Assembly: GCF_000720635.1 (NCBI RefSeq)
Contig: NZ_JOCF01000076.1
Span: 1 to 39,397, forward strand
Length of the DNA stretch: 39,397 bases
Source of the DNA: Streptomyces sp. NRRL WC-3742
Lineage (GTDB): Bacteria; Actinomycetota; Actinomycetes; Streptomycetales; Streptomycetaceae
Reading direction: 5' to 3'
Below are positions 18,034 through 26,604 of this stretch, in pieces (the stretch's first letter is position 1; the number at the start of each line of letters is the position of its first letter). The notes beneath the pieces are model-generated. The model did not search any database. It worked only from the letters and a program-made list of their open reading frames with translations, and had not been told where the DNA came from. A program made the position numbers and the translations under genes.

Positions 18034-18192
18034 CACGGGTTTCGGCCAATTCGGCGGTGCACCTGCGCGCGCAGCCGACCGTGCAGGACGAACCGGGGGT
18101 CACGGCCCGATCACGTGATGGCCACGGATCACCCGACGACCCCGATCCGGACCGGGCCGCACCTCTGGACATGCCATCATCGATGCCGTAGG

Positions 18193-18214
18193 GGTCGGCC
18201 CGGGCGGGCCGACC
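18193..18214. terminator. Hairpin between miaA and the small membrane protein gene
   Basis: GGTCGGCCC and GGGCCGACC form a perfect 9-bp stem with a GGGC loop. It lies 160 bp after miaA and 48 bp before the next start. It could be a late terminator for miaA or a structured leader for the next gene. The rest of 18034-18261 holds only a palindrome, ATCACGTGAT (18110-18119), and no gene. Confidence 0.5.
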
Positions 18215-18261
18215 GGGCCAGGCCGCGAGTCCGCTCGTGTCGAACTGTCAGGGGAGGCCGT

Positions 18262-18774
18262 GTGTCGACGGGTACCGGCCCCGAACCCGGCCAGCGCGGG
18301 AGCGTCACCGCCGCGGCGGAGGAGTTCGACGAGTCGACCATGGGCGATCTCCCCGTGCTGACGGGCCTCGAAGTGCCCACCTCGTACGCGACCGCGGTGC
18401 CCGCCCTGGACACCCGCACCCCGCCGAACGCCGCCGTGCACGAGCGGGAGATCCGGCCGCGCCGCCGCCTGCGCTGGTGGCAGATCCTGCCGATCGCGCT
18501 GCTCGGCATCCTCGGCTCCCTGATGTTCGCCTTCCCGCTCGCCTTCGGCTCGGCCGGGGCGCGCGCCACCATGGTCGGGATGCTCGGGCTGCTGCTCACC
18601 GCCGCCTCGGTCGGCTGGGGCGCGATGGCCGCCCGGCACGCCGGCTACAAGTGGCCGGGCCTGCCGCGCCGCGGCTCGGGGCAGCGGGCGGGGTGGAAGG
18701 CGATCGTGGTCTACACCCTCGTCGCGCTGGCCGCCTCGGTGCTCGCCGTCTGGCGGGTGGCCTACCTCCGGTAG
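18262..18774 (+). CDS. Small integral membrane protein, function unknown
   Basis: About 170 residues, starting at a GTG with GGGGAGG upstream. The first 70 residues are polar. They are followed by a basic stretch (EIRPRRRLRWW) and three hydrophobic segments: about 75-97 (QILPIALLGILGSLMFAFPLAFG), about 102-123 (TMVGMLGLLLTAASVGWGAMAA) and about 146-166 (AIVVYTLVALAASVLAVWRVAYL). The basic stretch before the first helix suggests a cytoplasmic N-terminus. I do not recognise the family. It lies between miaA and dapF and ends 30 bases before dapF. Confidence 0.75.
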   Translation: MSTGTGPEPGQRGSVTAAAEEFDESTMGDLPVLTGLEVPTSYATAVPALDTRTPPNAAVHEREIRPRRRLRWWQILPIALLGILGSLMFAFPLAFGSAGARATMVGMLGLLLTAASVGWGAMAARHAGYKWPGLPRRGSGQRAGWKAIVVYTLVALAASVLAVWRVAYLR

Positions 18775-18791
18775 GGGGCCGGGAGCGTCAG

Positions 18792-18807
18792 TACTATCGG
18801 GAGGGTG
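18792..18807 (+). promoter_or_regulatory. Leaderless-type promoter of dapF
   Basis: TACTAT (18792-18797) ends seven bases before the dapF GTG at 18805. GGGAGG touches the start codon and is too close to act as a normal ribosome-binding site. Confidence 0.55.
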
Positions 18808-19737
18808 AGCGCATCCTCCTTTCCGCAGTCCGGCTCCTTCCCGCAGGCGGGTCTCCCCTTCTTCAAGGGGCACGGCACCCAGAACGACTTCGTGATCGTC
18901 CCGGACCCGGACGGGCTGCTCGACCTCGGGCCGCAGGCCGTCGCCGCGCTGTGCGACCGGCGGGCCGGGATCGGGGCGGACGGGCTGCTGCGCGTGGTGC
19001 GGGCGGCCAACGACCCGGCCGCGAAGGACCAGGCCGACCGGGCCGAGTGGTTCATGGACTACCGCAACGCGGACGGCAGCATCGCCGAGATGTGCGGCAA
19101 CGGCGTGCGGGTCTTCGCCCGGTTCCTGATCGAGGCGGGCCTGGCCGAGCCCGGGGAGCTGGCGATCGCCACCCGCGCCGGGGTGCGCACCGCCCGGATC
19201 GCCGAGGACGGGCCGGACGGCACCCCCGGCGACGTCACCGTCGGCATGGGCCACGCCCGGCTGCCGGGCGGCTCGGACGGCATCGAGGTGGCCGTGGGCG
19301 AGCACCGCTGGCCGGCCCTGAACGTCAACATGGGCAACCCGCACGCCGTCGCCTTCGTCGAGAGCCTGGACCACGCGGGCAACCTGTACGACGCGCCGCT
19401 CACCAGCCCCGAGGGCGCCTACCCCGAGGGCGTCAACGTCGAGTTCGTGGTGGACCGGGGCCCGCGTCACGTCGCCATGCGGGTGCACGAGCGCGGCTCC
19501 GGCGAGACCCTCTCCTGCGGGACGGGCGCCTGCGCCGTCGCCGTGGCGGCCATCCGCCGGGACGGCGCGGACCCGGCCGTGACCGGGGAGGCCGCCTCGT
19601 ACACCGTGGACCTGCCCGGCGGCCGGCTGGTCATCACCGAGCACCCGGACGGGCTCGTGGAGATGACGGGCCCGGCCGTGATCGTGGCCGAGGGGCGGCT
19701 GGACGAGCGCTGGTGGGAGTCGGTCACCAAGGGCTGA
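18805..19737 (+). CDS. dapF: DapF, diaminopimelate epimerase
   Basis: This 310-residue enzyme interconverts LL- and meso-diaminopimelate for lysine and peptidoglycan synthesis. The two catalytic cysteines are present: Cys97 in EMCGNGVR and Cys238 in LSCGTGACA. Other family motifs are GHGTQNDFVIV at 22-32, FMDYRNADGS before the first cysteine and NMGNPHAV at 175-182. The first 18 residues (Ser/Pro/Gln-rich) extend beyond the usual N-terminus. They are kept because the GTG at 18805 fits a leaderless promoter and no better start is visible. Confidence 0.96.
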   Translation: MSASSFPQSGSFPQAGLPFFKGHGTQNDFVIVPDPDGLLDLGPQAVAALCDRRAGIGADGLLRVVRAANDPAAKDQADRAEWFMDYRNADGSIAEMCGNGVRVFARFLIEAGLAEPGELAIATRAGVRTARIAEDGPDGTPGDVTVGMGHARLPGGSDGIEVAVGEHRWPALNVNMGNPHAVAFVESLDHAGNLYDAPLTSPEGAYPEGVNVEFVVDRGPRHVAMRVHERGSGETLSCGTGACAVAVAAIRRDGADPAVTGEAASYTVDLPGGRLVITEHPDGLVEMTGPAVIVAEGRLDERWWESVTKG

Positions 19738-19856
19738 CGGCCCGTTTTGCCCACTTCGATCGGTGACGAATCCCCCCGTTCGGGTGATACCGGTCGCGGA
19801 GGGGAAGCAGGGCGACGCGGAACGTGTTCTGCTCGGTAGCATGGACCACCGGGTGA

Positions 19857-19878
19857 TCACCCCTCGGGGGAGGGGTGA
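19857..19878. promoter_or_regulatory. Hairpin in the rshA leader
   Basis: TCACCCCTC and GAGGGGTGA form a perfect 9-bp stem with a GGGG loop, 51 bases before the rshA start. A TAnnnT-type -10 candidate, TAGCAT, is at 19837-19842, which would put the hairpin just inside the 5' leader. It may influence rshA expression or terminate dapF. Confidence 0.45.
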
Positions 19879-19929
19879 CACGACCGGCCCCCACGAGGGG
19901 CAGCGCCCGGCGAGCTGCCGGAGGTGCCG

Positions 19930-22152
19930 ATGACCATCGAAGCCGGGCAGTCCCTTACGGGGCAGCCGACGACCGCACGGCAAGCCGGGGCCCGACGGCC
20001 CCTCGGAGAGCTGGGCCTGGCCGCCCTGGGAAGGGCCGGCCGGGCCGCCCTGCTCGCCACCGGCCGCCAGCCCGTGCCGGACGCGCTCGAACCACTGGTG
20101 CGCGTCCACCGCGAGCACCACCCGCAGGCCGACCTCGCGCTGCTCGCCCGCGCCTACCGGCTGGCCGAGGCCAGCCACCGCGGCCAGAAGCGCAAGAGCG
20201 GCGAGCCGTACATCACCCACCCGCTGGCCGTCACCATGATCCTGGCCCAACTCGGCGCCGGGACGACCACCTTGGTCGCCTCGCTGCTCCACGACACCGT
20301 CGAGGACACCGAGTTGACGCTCGACCAGGTGAGCGCCGGGTTCGGCCCCGAAGTCGCCTATCTGGTCGACGGGGTGACGAAGCTGGAGAAGGTCGACTTC
20401 GGCGCCGCCGCCGAGGCCGAGACCTTCCGCAAGATGCTCGTCGCCACCGGCGACGACGTCCGGGTCATGGTGATCAAGCTCGCCGACCGGCTGCACAACA
20501 TGCGCACCATCCGGCACATGAAGCCGGCCAGCCAGGTGCGGATCGCCAAGGTCACCCGGGACGTACTGATCCCGCTGGCCGAGCGGCTCGGCATCCAGGT
20601 GCTCAAGGCAGAGCTGGAGGACATCGTCTTCGCCACCCTGCACCCCGAGGAGCACGCCCGCACCCGCGCCCTGATGGCCGGTCACGAGGACGAGCCGGAC
20701 GCCCTGCTGGAACCCTTCGCCCGGCAGCTCGCCCGGCAGCTGGCCGAGGCGGGCATCGCCTCCGAGGTCACCGTCCGGCCCCGGCACTGCGTCTCGCTGC
20801 ACCGGGTGCTGCTCAGGCGGTCCGCCGCGCCCGGCCGCGACGGGCGGCCGCAGGGCCCGCAGCCCGCCGACTTCGGGCGGCTGCTGGTCGTCGTCGAGGA
20901 GAACGCCGACTGCTACGCCGTGCTCGGTGAGCTGCACACCTGCTGGACGCCGCTGCCCGGGGAGTTCAAGGACTTCGTCGCCGCGCCCAAGTTCAACCTC
21001 TACCAGTCCCTGCACACCGCCGTGGCACTGGAGCGCGGGGCCGTCGTCGAGGTGCTGGTGCGCACCCGGCGGATGCACGAGGTCGCCCAGACCGGGGTGG
21101 TCGCGCTCGGCGACCCGACGCCCGCCGCCGCCGCGCCCGTCACCGACGAGCTGGACCGCACCGACCCGGCCAGGCCCGGCTGGCTCAGCCGGCTGCTGGA
21201 GTGGCAGCAGGACACCCCCGACCCGGACGCCTTCTGGTCCGCGCTCACCGCCGACCTGGCCGGCGACCGCGAGATCACCGTGGTGACGGAGAGCGGCGAA
21301 ACGCTTCAGCTGAGGGCCGGAGCCACCTGTGTGGACGCGGCCTACCTGCTCGGCGAGGAGACCGGCCACCGATGTATCGGCGCCCGCGTCAACGGCCGGC
21401 TCACCGCGCTGTCCACCGCGCTGCGCGACGGCGACGTGCTGGCCGTCCTCACCGAGGCCCCCACCGCCGGGGGCGCCCAGCCCTCCGGGCCCTCCCCGCA
21501 GTGGCTGGAGTTCGCCCGCACCCCCGCCGCCCGGCTGGCCATCGAGCGCTGGCTCGCCGACCACCCGGCCGGCCCTCCGGTGGTGCGCACCGGGCCCTCC
21601 GGAGCCTCCGCCGCCGTTGAGCAGCCCGCGGTGGAGCAGCCCGCCGCCGGGCGCCGCTCCGCACCCGTCACCGTCACCGGCCGCCCCGGAGCGCCCGTAC
21701 GGCTGGCGCGCTGCTGCACGCCCGTACCGCCCGACCAGGTGACCGGCTACCCGATCCGCGGCGGCGCCGTCGCCGTGCACCGCACCGGCTGCCCGGCCGG
21801 GGAGCGGATGCGGGCGGACGGCCGGGCCGAGCTGGAGGTGCGCTGGAAGCCGCAGGACGCCCCGGTGGCCGGCCACCGCGTCACCCTGGACGCCGAGGCG
21901 CTCAACCGGCCCCGGCTGCTCGCCGACCTCACGGCGGCGATCTCCGCCGAGGGCGTGGGCATCGTCTCGGCCGAGGTCGAGCCGCCGCAGCAGCTGCGGG
22001 TGCGCCACCGCTACACCGTGGAACTGCCCGAGCCGGGGGCCCTGCCGGGACTGATGCGGGCGATGCTGCGGGTCTCCGGGGTGTACGACGTGAGCCGCCC
22101 GCAGGCCCTGGCGGGAGGCGGGACGGGACGACCCGGGGCGAAAAAGGGGTGA
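19930..22152 (+). CDS. rshA: RelA/SpoT homologue RshA (alarmone hydrolase, degenerate synthetase)
   Basis: This 740-residue protein has the long-RSH layout. The HD hydrolase domain runs over about 70-235 with His97, His121-Asp122, Glu125, Asp186 and Asn190 all present. The synthetase-like region is at about 280-395, TGS at about 447-510 and a Cys-containing C-terminal domain begins at RLARCCTPV. An ACT domain runs over about 650-725. In the synthetase region the first motif reads RPRHCVSLHRVL, with Val where Rel proteins have the second catalytic Lys. LYQSLHT is present, and the following QIRT-type motif reads EVLVRT. It corresponds to the second RSH gene of S. coelicolor (rshA) by domain layout and position before hflX. 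The ATG at 19930 has GGAGG five bases upstream; a GTG at 19924 is less well placed. Confidence 0.9.
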   Translation: MTIEAGQSLTGQPTTARQAGARRPLGELGLAALGRAGRAALLATGRQPVPDALEPLVRVHREHHPQADLALLARAYRLAEASHRGQKRKSGEPYITHPLAVTMILAQLGAGTTTLVASLLHDTVEDTELTLDQVSAGFGPEVAYLVDGVTKLEKVDFGAAAEAETFRKMLVATGDDVRVMVIKLADRLHNMRTIRHMKPASQVRIAKVTRDVLIPLAERLGIQVLKAELEDIVFATLHPEEHARTRALMAGHEDEPDALLEPFARQLARQLAEAGIASEVTVRPRHCVSLHRVLLRRSAAPGRDGRPQGPQPADFGRLLVVVEENADCYAVLGELHTCWTPLPGEFKDFVAAPKFNLYQSLHTAVALERGAVVEVLVRTRRMHEVAQTGVVALGDPTPAAAAPVTDELDRTDPARPGWLSRLLEWQQDTPDPDAFWSALTADLAGDREITVVTESGETLQLRAGATCVDAAYLLGEETGHRCIGARVNGRLTALSTALRDGDVLAVLTEAPTAGGAQPSGPSPQWLEFARTPAARLAIERWLADHPAGPPVVRTGPSGASAAVEQPAVEQPAAGRRSAPVTVTGRPGAPVRLARCCTPVPPDQVTGYPIRGGAVAVHRTGCPAGERMRADGRAELEVRWKPQDAPVAGHRVTLDAEALNRPRLLADLTAAISAEGVGIVSAEVEPPQQLRVRHRYTVELPEPGALPGLMRAMLRVSGVYDVSRPQALAGGGTGRPGAKKG

Positions 22153-22303
22153 CCGGTCCGCTACGGACGTGCGACCATCGTGGGGAATTCACGGCCGGTC
22201 CGCGGCGTTCTCAGGGCACAGGAGCCCGGGGGAACCCGCGTCCCCCAGGGGTAGCTCACCTCTCACCCGGACGGTAGCCGGGGCCACGGCTGGGCACACT
22301 CCC

Positions 22304-22317
22304 GTACGGGGCCGTAC
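22304..22317. promoter_or_regulatory. GTACGG/CCGTAC inverted repeat in the hflX upstream region
   Basis: GTACGG and CCGTAC are separated by GG, 46 bp before the hflX start. It could be an operator or a short leader hairpin. I see no rshA terminator in 22153-22362, and nothing else there that I can name. Confidence 0.3.
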
Positions 22318-22362
22318 CGACGGCCCCCGGAAGGCCACCCGTACCAGCAGCCTAAGGACAGA

Positions 22363-23865
22363 ATGACCTCCACGTTCGACACCCGCGACCAAGCCGACGC
22401 CGCGCGCCGCCTGGACGGTCTGCGGGCGGAAGCCCTCATGGACGAGGACCTCGCGGCCATCGACGAGGACCTCGGCCACCACTACGACGGCGACCAGTAC
22501 GACCGCAGCGAGCGTGCCGCTCTGCGCCGTGTCGCCGGCCTCTCCACCGAGCTCGAAGACGTCACCGAGGTCGAGTACCGCCAGCTGCGCCTGGAGCGCG
22601 TGGTGCTCGTCGGCGTGTGGACGGACGGCACCCTGGTGGAGGCGGAGAACTCGATGGCCGAGCTCGCCGCCCTCGCCGAGACGGCGGGCTCCGAGGTGCT
22701 GGACGGCGTCATCCAGCGCCGTGACAAGCCCGACGCGGCCACCTACATCGGCTCCGGCAAGGCGCAGGAGCTGCGCGACATCGTCGCCTCCAGCGGCGCC
22801 GACACCGTGGTCTGCGACGGTGAGCTCACCCCCGGCCAGCTGATCCACCTGGAAGACGTGGTCAAGGTCAAGGTCGTCGACCGGACGGCCCTGATCCTGG
22901 ACATCTTCGCCCAGCACGCCAAGTCCCGTGAGGGCAAGGCACAGGTCTCGCTCGCGCAGATGCAGTACATGCTGCCGCGCCTGCGCGGCTGGGGTCAGTC
23001 GCTGTCCCGGCAGATGGGTGGTGGTGGCTCCGGCTCGTCCGGCGGCGGCATGGCCACCCGTGGTCCCGGTGAGACCAAGATCGAGACCGACCGGCGCCGC
23101 ATCCGCGAGAAGATGGCGAAGCTCCGCCGGGAGATCGTCGACATGAAGAAGGGCCGCGACACCAAGCGCCAGGAGCGCAAGCGCCACCAGGTGCCGTCCG
23201 TGGCCATCGCCGGCTACACCAACGCCGGCAAGTCCTCCCTGCTCAACCGGCTCACCGGGGCCGGCGTGCTGGTGGAGAACTCCCTGTTCGCGACCCTGGA
23301 CCCGACCGTGCGCCGGGCCCAGACGCCGAGCGGGCGGCTCTACACGCTGGCGGACACGGTCGGGTTCGTGCGGCACCTGCCGCACCACCTGGTCGAGGCG
23401 TTCCGCTCGACCATGGAGGAGGTCGCCGACGCGGACCTCATCCTGCACGTCGTCGACGGCTCGCACCCCGAGCCGGAGACGCAGCTGGCCGCCGTCCGCG
23501 AGGTCATCGTCTCGGTCGACGCGCAGAACGTGCCCGAGCTGGTGGTCATCAACAAGGCGGACGCCGCCGACCCGGAGGTCCTCCAGCGGCTGCTGCGCCG
23601 CGAGCCGCACGCCATCGTGGTGTCGGCCCGCACCGGCGCCGGCATCGAAGAGCTGCTCAAGCTCATCGACGACGAGCTGCCGCGTCCGGCCGTCGAGGTC
23701 AAGGCCCTCGTGCCCTACACCCAGGGCGCGCTGGTCTCGCGGGTGCACGCGGAGGGCGAGCTGATCGCCACCGAGCACACCGCCGAGGGCACCCTGGTGC
23801 ACGCCAAGGTGCCGGCCGAGCTGGCCGCGGAGCTGGAGTACTTCACGGTGGCCCTGCAGGGCTGA
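22363..23865 (+). CDS. hflX: HflX, ribosome-associated GTPase
   Basis: This 500-residue GTPase splits or rescues stalled and stressed ribosomes in family members studied. The N-terminal HflX domain includes ATYIGSGKAQEL, LTPGQLIHLEDVV and LILDIFAQHAKSREGKAQVSLAQMQYMLPRL. A Gly-rich loop (GGGGSGSSGGG) and RGPGETKIETDRRRIR follow. The GTPase domain has G1 GYTNAGKS at 284-291, G3 DTVGF at 331-335 and G4 NKAD at 397-400. An acidic N-terminal extension of about 70 residues is typical of actinobacterial HflX. The ATG follows AAGGA at seven bases. A strong convergent terminator follows it. Confidence 0.96.
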   Translation: MTSTFDTRDQADAARRLDGLRAEALMDEDLAAIDEDLGHHYDGDQYDRSERAALRRVAGLSTELEDVTEVEYRQLRLERVVLVGVWTDGTLVEAENSMAELAALAETAGSEVLDGVIQRRDKPDAATYIGSGKAQELRDIVASSGADTVVCDGELTPGQLIHLEDVVKVKVVDRTALILDIFAQHAKSREGKAQVSLAQMQYMLPRLRGWGQSLSRQMGGGGSGSSGGGMATRGPGETKIETDRRRIREKMAKLRREIVDMKKGRDTKRQERKRHQVPSVAIAGYTNAGKSSLLNRLTGAGVLVENSLFATLDPTVRRAQTPSGRLYTLADTVGFVRHLPHHLVEAFRSTMEEVADADLILHVVDGSHPEPETQLAAVREVIVSVDAQNVPELVVINKADAADPEVLQRLLRREPHAIVVSARTGAGIEELLKLIDDELPRPAVEVKALVPYTQGALVSRVHAEGELIATEHTAEGTLVHAKVPAELAAELEYFTVALQG

Positions 23866-23876
23866 CCGGAGTGCGA

Positions 23877-23926
23877 GAAGGCCCCGGACGGGTTCCCGAG
23901 TTCCAGGGATCCCGTCCGGGGCCTTC
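23877..23926. terminator. Bidirectional hairpin terminator hflX / trypsin-like lipoprotein
   Basis: GAAGGCCCCGGACGGG (23877-23892) pairs perfectly with its complement at 23911-23926, a 16-bp stem. The 18-nt loop contains a further TCCC/GGGA pairing that can extend the structure. It lies between the two convergent genes. Confidence 0.92.
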
Positions 23927-23932
23927 CGGCTG

Positions 23933-25042
23933 TCAGCGCACGTTCTTGGTGAAGTAGTCGAACGCCTGCTTGGCCTGGTCCTGGAGGGAGGGCCCGGCCA
24001 TGTACGCGGACGGGTTGCGGTTGCCCAGGGAGCCGACGCTGACCAGGTTGGGCTTGCCGTCCCTGGTGACGAACCAGCCGCCGCCGTCCGCCCCGCCCGT
24101 CATGGTGCAGCCGATCACGTACATCGGCGGGCGGGTGCGGTCGAAGGAGAGCCGGCCCGGGGCCGCGGCGGAGTCGCAGCGCTGCAGCTCCAGGCCGTCG
24201 AAGGGCTTCTCGGCGGGGAAGCCGTACGCGACGGCGGAGGTGATCTGCTCGCGCGGGGCGTTGAACCAGACCGGCACCGAGCCGCCGACGGCCTCCTCCA
24301 GGGAGACGGCGCCCTCGCCGCGGACGCGGACGATCCCGTAGTCGTACTGGTCGTGCGCGCCGACGCCGCCCTCCTGCAGCCAGGTCGGCGAGACCAGCGC
24401 GCGCACCGCCGTCCACCGGCCGTAGGGGGCCGCCTGCTGCTCGGTGTACGGCTTGCCGTGGGTGGCCCGGCCGTCCCGGTTGAAGGCGGGGACGAAGACC
24501 AGGTTCCTGAGCCAGCCGCCGCCCCTGCCCTCGTGCAGGCAGTGGGCGGCGGTGTAGACGAGGTTGCTGCGGCCCGGGTTGAGCGGGTCGGAGACCACCG
24601 TGGCGGAGCAGGCGGCGTCGCCCCTGGGCGTGGTCGCGAACAGCCGGCCGACCACGGCGGAGGCCGGGTCGTACGGGTGCGGCTGCGGCCCGGCCTGGAC
24701 GGCGGCGGGCGGGGCGTCGCGCTGGACCTCGCCCTTGGCGGGGGAGGTCAGGGAGTACTCCTGCACCAGTCGCGCCCTGGAGGCGTCCATCCGGGAGGTG
24801 GTCCAGAAGCCCGGCGCCACGTCGTTGCGGAAGGCGCTGTCGGCGGTGAACCTCGCCCAGTCCTCCAGCTTCCAGCCGCTCAGGTCGCCCAGGCTGGTCG
24901 GCGCCGTCCTCGGCAGCGCGCTGGGCGGCTCGGAGGTGCCGGGGGCGGCGTCCGGCCCGCAGGCCGTGGCGGTGAGCGCGAGCGCGCCGAGCAGCGCGGC
25001 CGCCGTCGCGGCCCGGCGCCGTCGGCCGGTGTTCCTGGGCAT
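23933..25042 (-). CDS. Trypsin-like lipoprotein with Asp in place of the catalytic Ser (probable pseudoprotease)
   Basis: This 369-residue paralogue of the next gene has an N-terminal signal ending in LTATAC (lipid-anchor Cys28), a conserved WKLEDW segment near 57-62 and a chymotrypsin-like domain from about 125. The catalytic His167 (YTAAHC) and Asp234 (DYGIVRV) are present. The nucleophile position reads GGADGGGWF, with Asp319 (codon GAC, 24086-24088) where the paralogue has Ser in QGASGGGWF. Proteolysis by the normal mechanism should not be possible. The rest of the fold is well kept, so a binding or regulatory role is more likely than decay. It starts 42 bp after the paralogue and is probably co-transcribed with it. 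Confidence 0.88.
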   Translation of the reverse strand: MPRNTGRRRRAATAAALLGALALTATACGPDAAPGTSEPPSALPRTAPTSLGDLSGWKLEDWARFTADSAFRNDVAPGFWTTSRMDASRARLVQEYSLTSPAKGEVQRDAPPAAVQAGPQPHPYDPASAVVGRLFATTPRGDAACSATVVSDPLNPGRSNLVYTAAHCLHEGRGGGWLRNLVFVPAFNRDGRATHGKPYTEQQAAPYGRWTAVRALVSPTWLQEGGVGAHDQYDYGIVRVRGEGAVSLEEAVGGSVPVWFNAPREQITSAVAYGFPAEKPFDGLELQRCDSAAAPGRLSFDRTRPPMYVIGCTMTGGADGGGWFVTRDGKPNLVSVGSLGNRNPSAYMAGPSLQDQAKQAFDYFTKNVR

Positions 25043-25084
25043 GCTGGATCGTCCCCCGTGGTGGTTCCTCACTGCTGCGCGGCG

Positions 25085-26266
25085 CTACTGCTTGTGGGAG
25101 ATCCACTCCAACGCCTGCTCGGCGACGGCCTCCAGGTACGGGCCGCTGAGCGAGGTGTGCTCCTGGGTGCCGATGGAGGTGTTGCTGACCAGGGCCGTCC
25201 GGCCGTCCGGCATGGTGGCGAACCAGCCGCCGCCGCTGGCGCCCTGGGTCATGTTGCAGCCGATGGTGAGCATGGTGGGCCGCTTGGCGTCGAAGGAGAG
25301 CCGGGTCGGCTTCCCGCCGTCGCAGCGGTACAGCTCCTGGCCGTCGAAGGGCTTGACCAGCGGGTACCCGATGGCCGCCACCTTGAGCTGGTCGCGGGGA
25401 GCGTCGAACCAGACCGGGACGGCCGAACCGACCGTCTCCTCCAGGGACTTGCCGGTGTCGCTCTGGTTGCGCACCCGCATGACCGCGAAGTCGTACTGGT
25501 TGGCCGCGTCACCGCCCCCGCCGCCCTCGACCATCCACTGAGGCGAGGTGGTGACCTGGTCGGCCCACCAGGTGCCCAGCGGCGCCAGTTCGGACAGCGG
25601 GGCGCGCTTGCCGCCGCTGGAGGCGCCCGAGTTGTTGTAGGCGGGCACGAAGACGAGGTCCTTGAAGAAGCTGCCGCCCTTGCCCTCGTGCACGCAGTGC
25701 CCGGCCGTCCAGACCAGGTTGCTCCTTCCGGGGTGCTGCGGGTCGGTGATCACCGTCGCCGAGCAGTTGCCGCGGCCGCCCTTGGCGCTGAAGAACACCT
25801 TGCCGGAGGGCTGCTTGGTGTACGGGCGGGGTACCGGCACGGCCTTGACCATCGGCGGCTCCGGGTCCGTCACCCCGTCGTCGGTGGCCGGCTTCGGGGT
25901 GGCGGGGGCGGGCTTGTTCGCGGGCGGGGCCGGCTCGGCGGGCTTGGAGTCGCCCATCTTGTCCGGGTCCCAGAAGTCCTTCACCACCGGGTTGTTGAAC
26001 ACGTGCTTGGACGCCCACTTGTCCCAGTCGTCGAGCTTCCACTTCTTGAGGTCGTCCCAGGTCCTGGGCAGGCCCTCCAGCAGACTGGTCGGCAGACCGG
26101 ACGGCAGGGTGATCACGGCCGGAGAGGCGCTCGCGGAGGCGGGCGGCGGGGCGGCCACCGTGGAAGGGTCGTCGCCGGCCGGGCCGTCCGGCCCGCAGGC
26201 GCTCGCGGCGAGCAGCGTTCCCGCGACCACGGCGGCGGCCAGGGCTGACCGGTGGATCGTAGGCAT
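25085..26266 (-). CDS. Trypsin-like serine peptidase, lipoprotein
   Basis: This 393-residue protein has a signal peptide with lipobox ASAC (Cys24), a Pro/Ala-rich linker, a WKLDDWDKW segment near 76-84 and a second Pro/Ala/Lys-rich linker at about 107-127. A chymotrypsin-like domain starts near 155. The triad is complete: His190 in WTAGHC, Asp259 in QYDFAVMRV and Ser344 in QGASGGGWF. It is expected to act outside the membrane; the substrate is unknown. The ATG at 26266 has GGGGA upstream; the longer frame reading lacks a signal peptide at its start. The gene is divergent from the siderophore operon, and the intervening 338 bp carry an iron box, so iron could affect both. Confidence 0.9.
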   Translation of the reverse strand: MPTIHRSALAAAVVAGTLLAASACGPDGPAGDDPSTVAAPPPASASASPAVITLPSGLPTSLLEGLPRTWDDLKKWKLDDWDKWASKHVFNNPVVKDFWDPDKMGDSKPAEPAPPANKPAPATPKPATDDGVTDPEPPMVKAVPVPRPYTKQPSGKVFFSAKGGRGNCSATVITDPQHPGRSNLVWTAGHCVHEGKGGSFFKDLVFVPAYNNSGASSGGKRAPLSELAPLGTWWADQVTTSPQWMVEGGGGGDAANQYDFAVMRVRNQSDTGKSLEETVGSAVPVWFDAPRDQLKVAAIGYPLVKPFDGQELYRCDGGKPTRLSFDAKRPTMLTIGCNMTQGASGGGWFATMPDGRTALVSNTSIGTQEHTSLSGPYLEAVAEQALEWISHKQ

Positions 26267-26506
26267 CTGTGCACTTCCCCCTGTGCTCGGTCGGGCGGTG
26301 GTACGGCGCTTCGCCGCCCTGGAGTCTTCCATCGCCGTACACGACGGCGGTCGCCGCCCCCCGGGTTGCGGACCCGGTCGGGGGGCACCGATCCGTGACG
26401 CGGACGCGCCCGCTCCGTTGCCGCAGCAGGGTTCGCGGGGCCGTCGGCGGACTATCACCGATCTTCACCCGTACGAGTGAGGCGTCCTTGTGATCACCCG
26501 TCATGG

Positions 26507-26525
26507 ATAGGTAACCCTTACCTGA
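26507..26525 (+). promoter_or_regulatory. Iron box (DmdR1/IdeR operator) upstream of the siderophore operon
   Basis: The 19-bp site contains the perfect inverted repeat AGGTAA-CCC-TTACCT and matches 13 of 19 positions of the actinobacterial iron box (TTAGGTTAGGCTAACCTAA). It lies 80 bp upstream of the first siderophore gene. It predicts repression by the Fe(II)-loaded DtxR-family regulator when iron is plentiful. The rest of 26267-26604 holds no gene that I can support. Confidence 0.82.
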
Positions 26526-26604
26526 CGCGACGGAATGCGGGTGACGCAGGCCCACGCACCGCCACCCGCGCGTTCAGCACCCCCACGCGCACCAAGGAGC
26601 AGCC

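Noticed and set aside
18110..18119. ATCACGTGAT palindrome between miaA and the small membrane protein gene as an operator
   Set aside because: The same 10-mer occurs inside the DUF3046 coding sequence near 1780, so it has no evident regulatory meaning.
19820..19829. GAACGTGTTC upstream of rshA as a LexA box
   Set aside because: The half-sites are separated by two bases rather than four, so it does not fit the LexA consensus.
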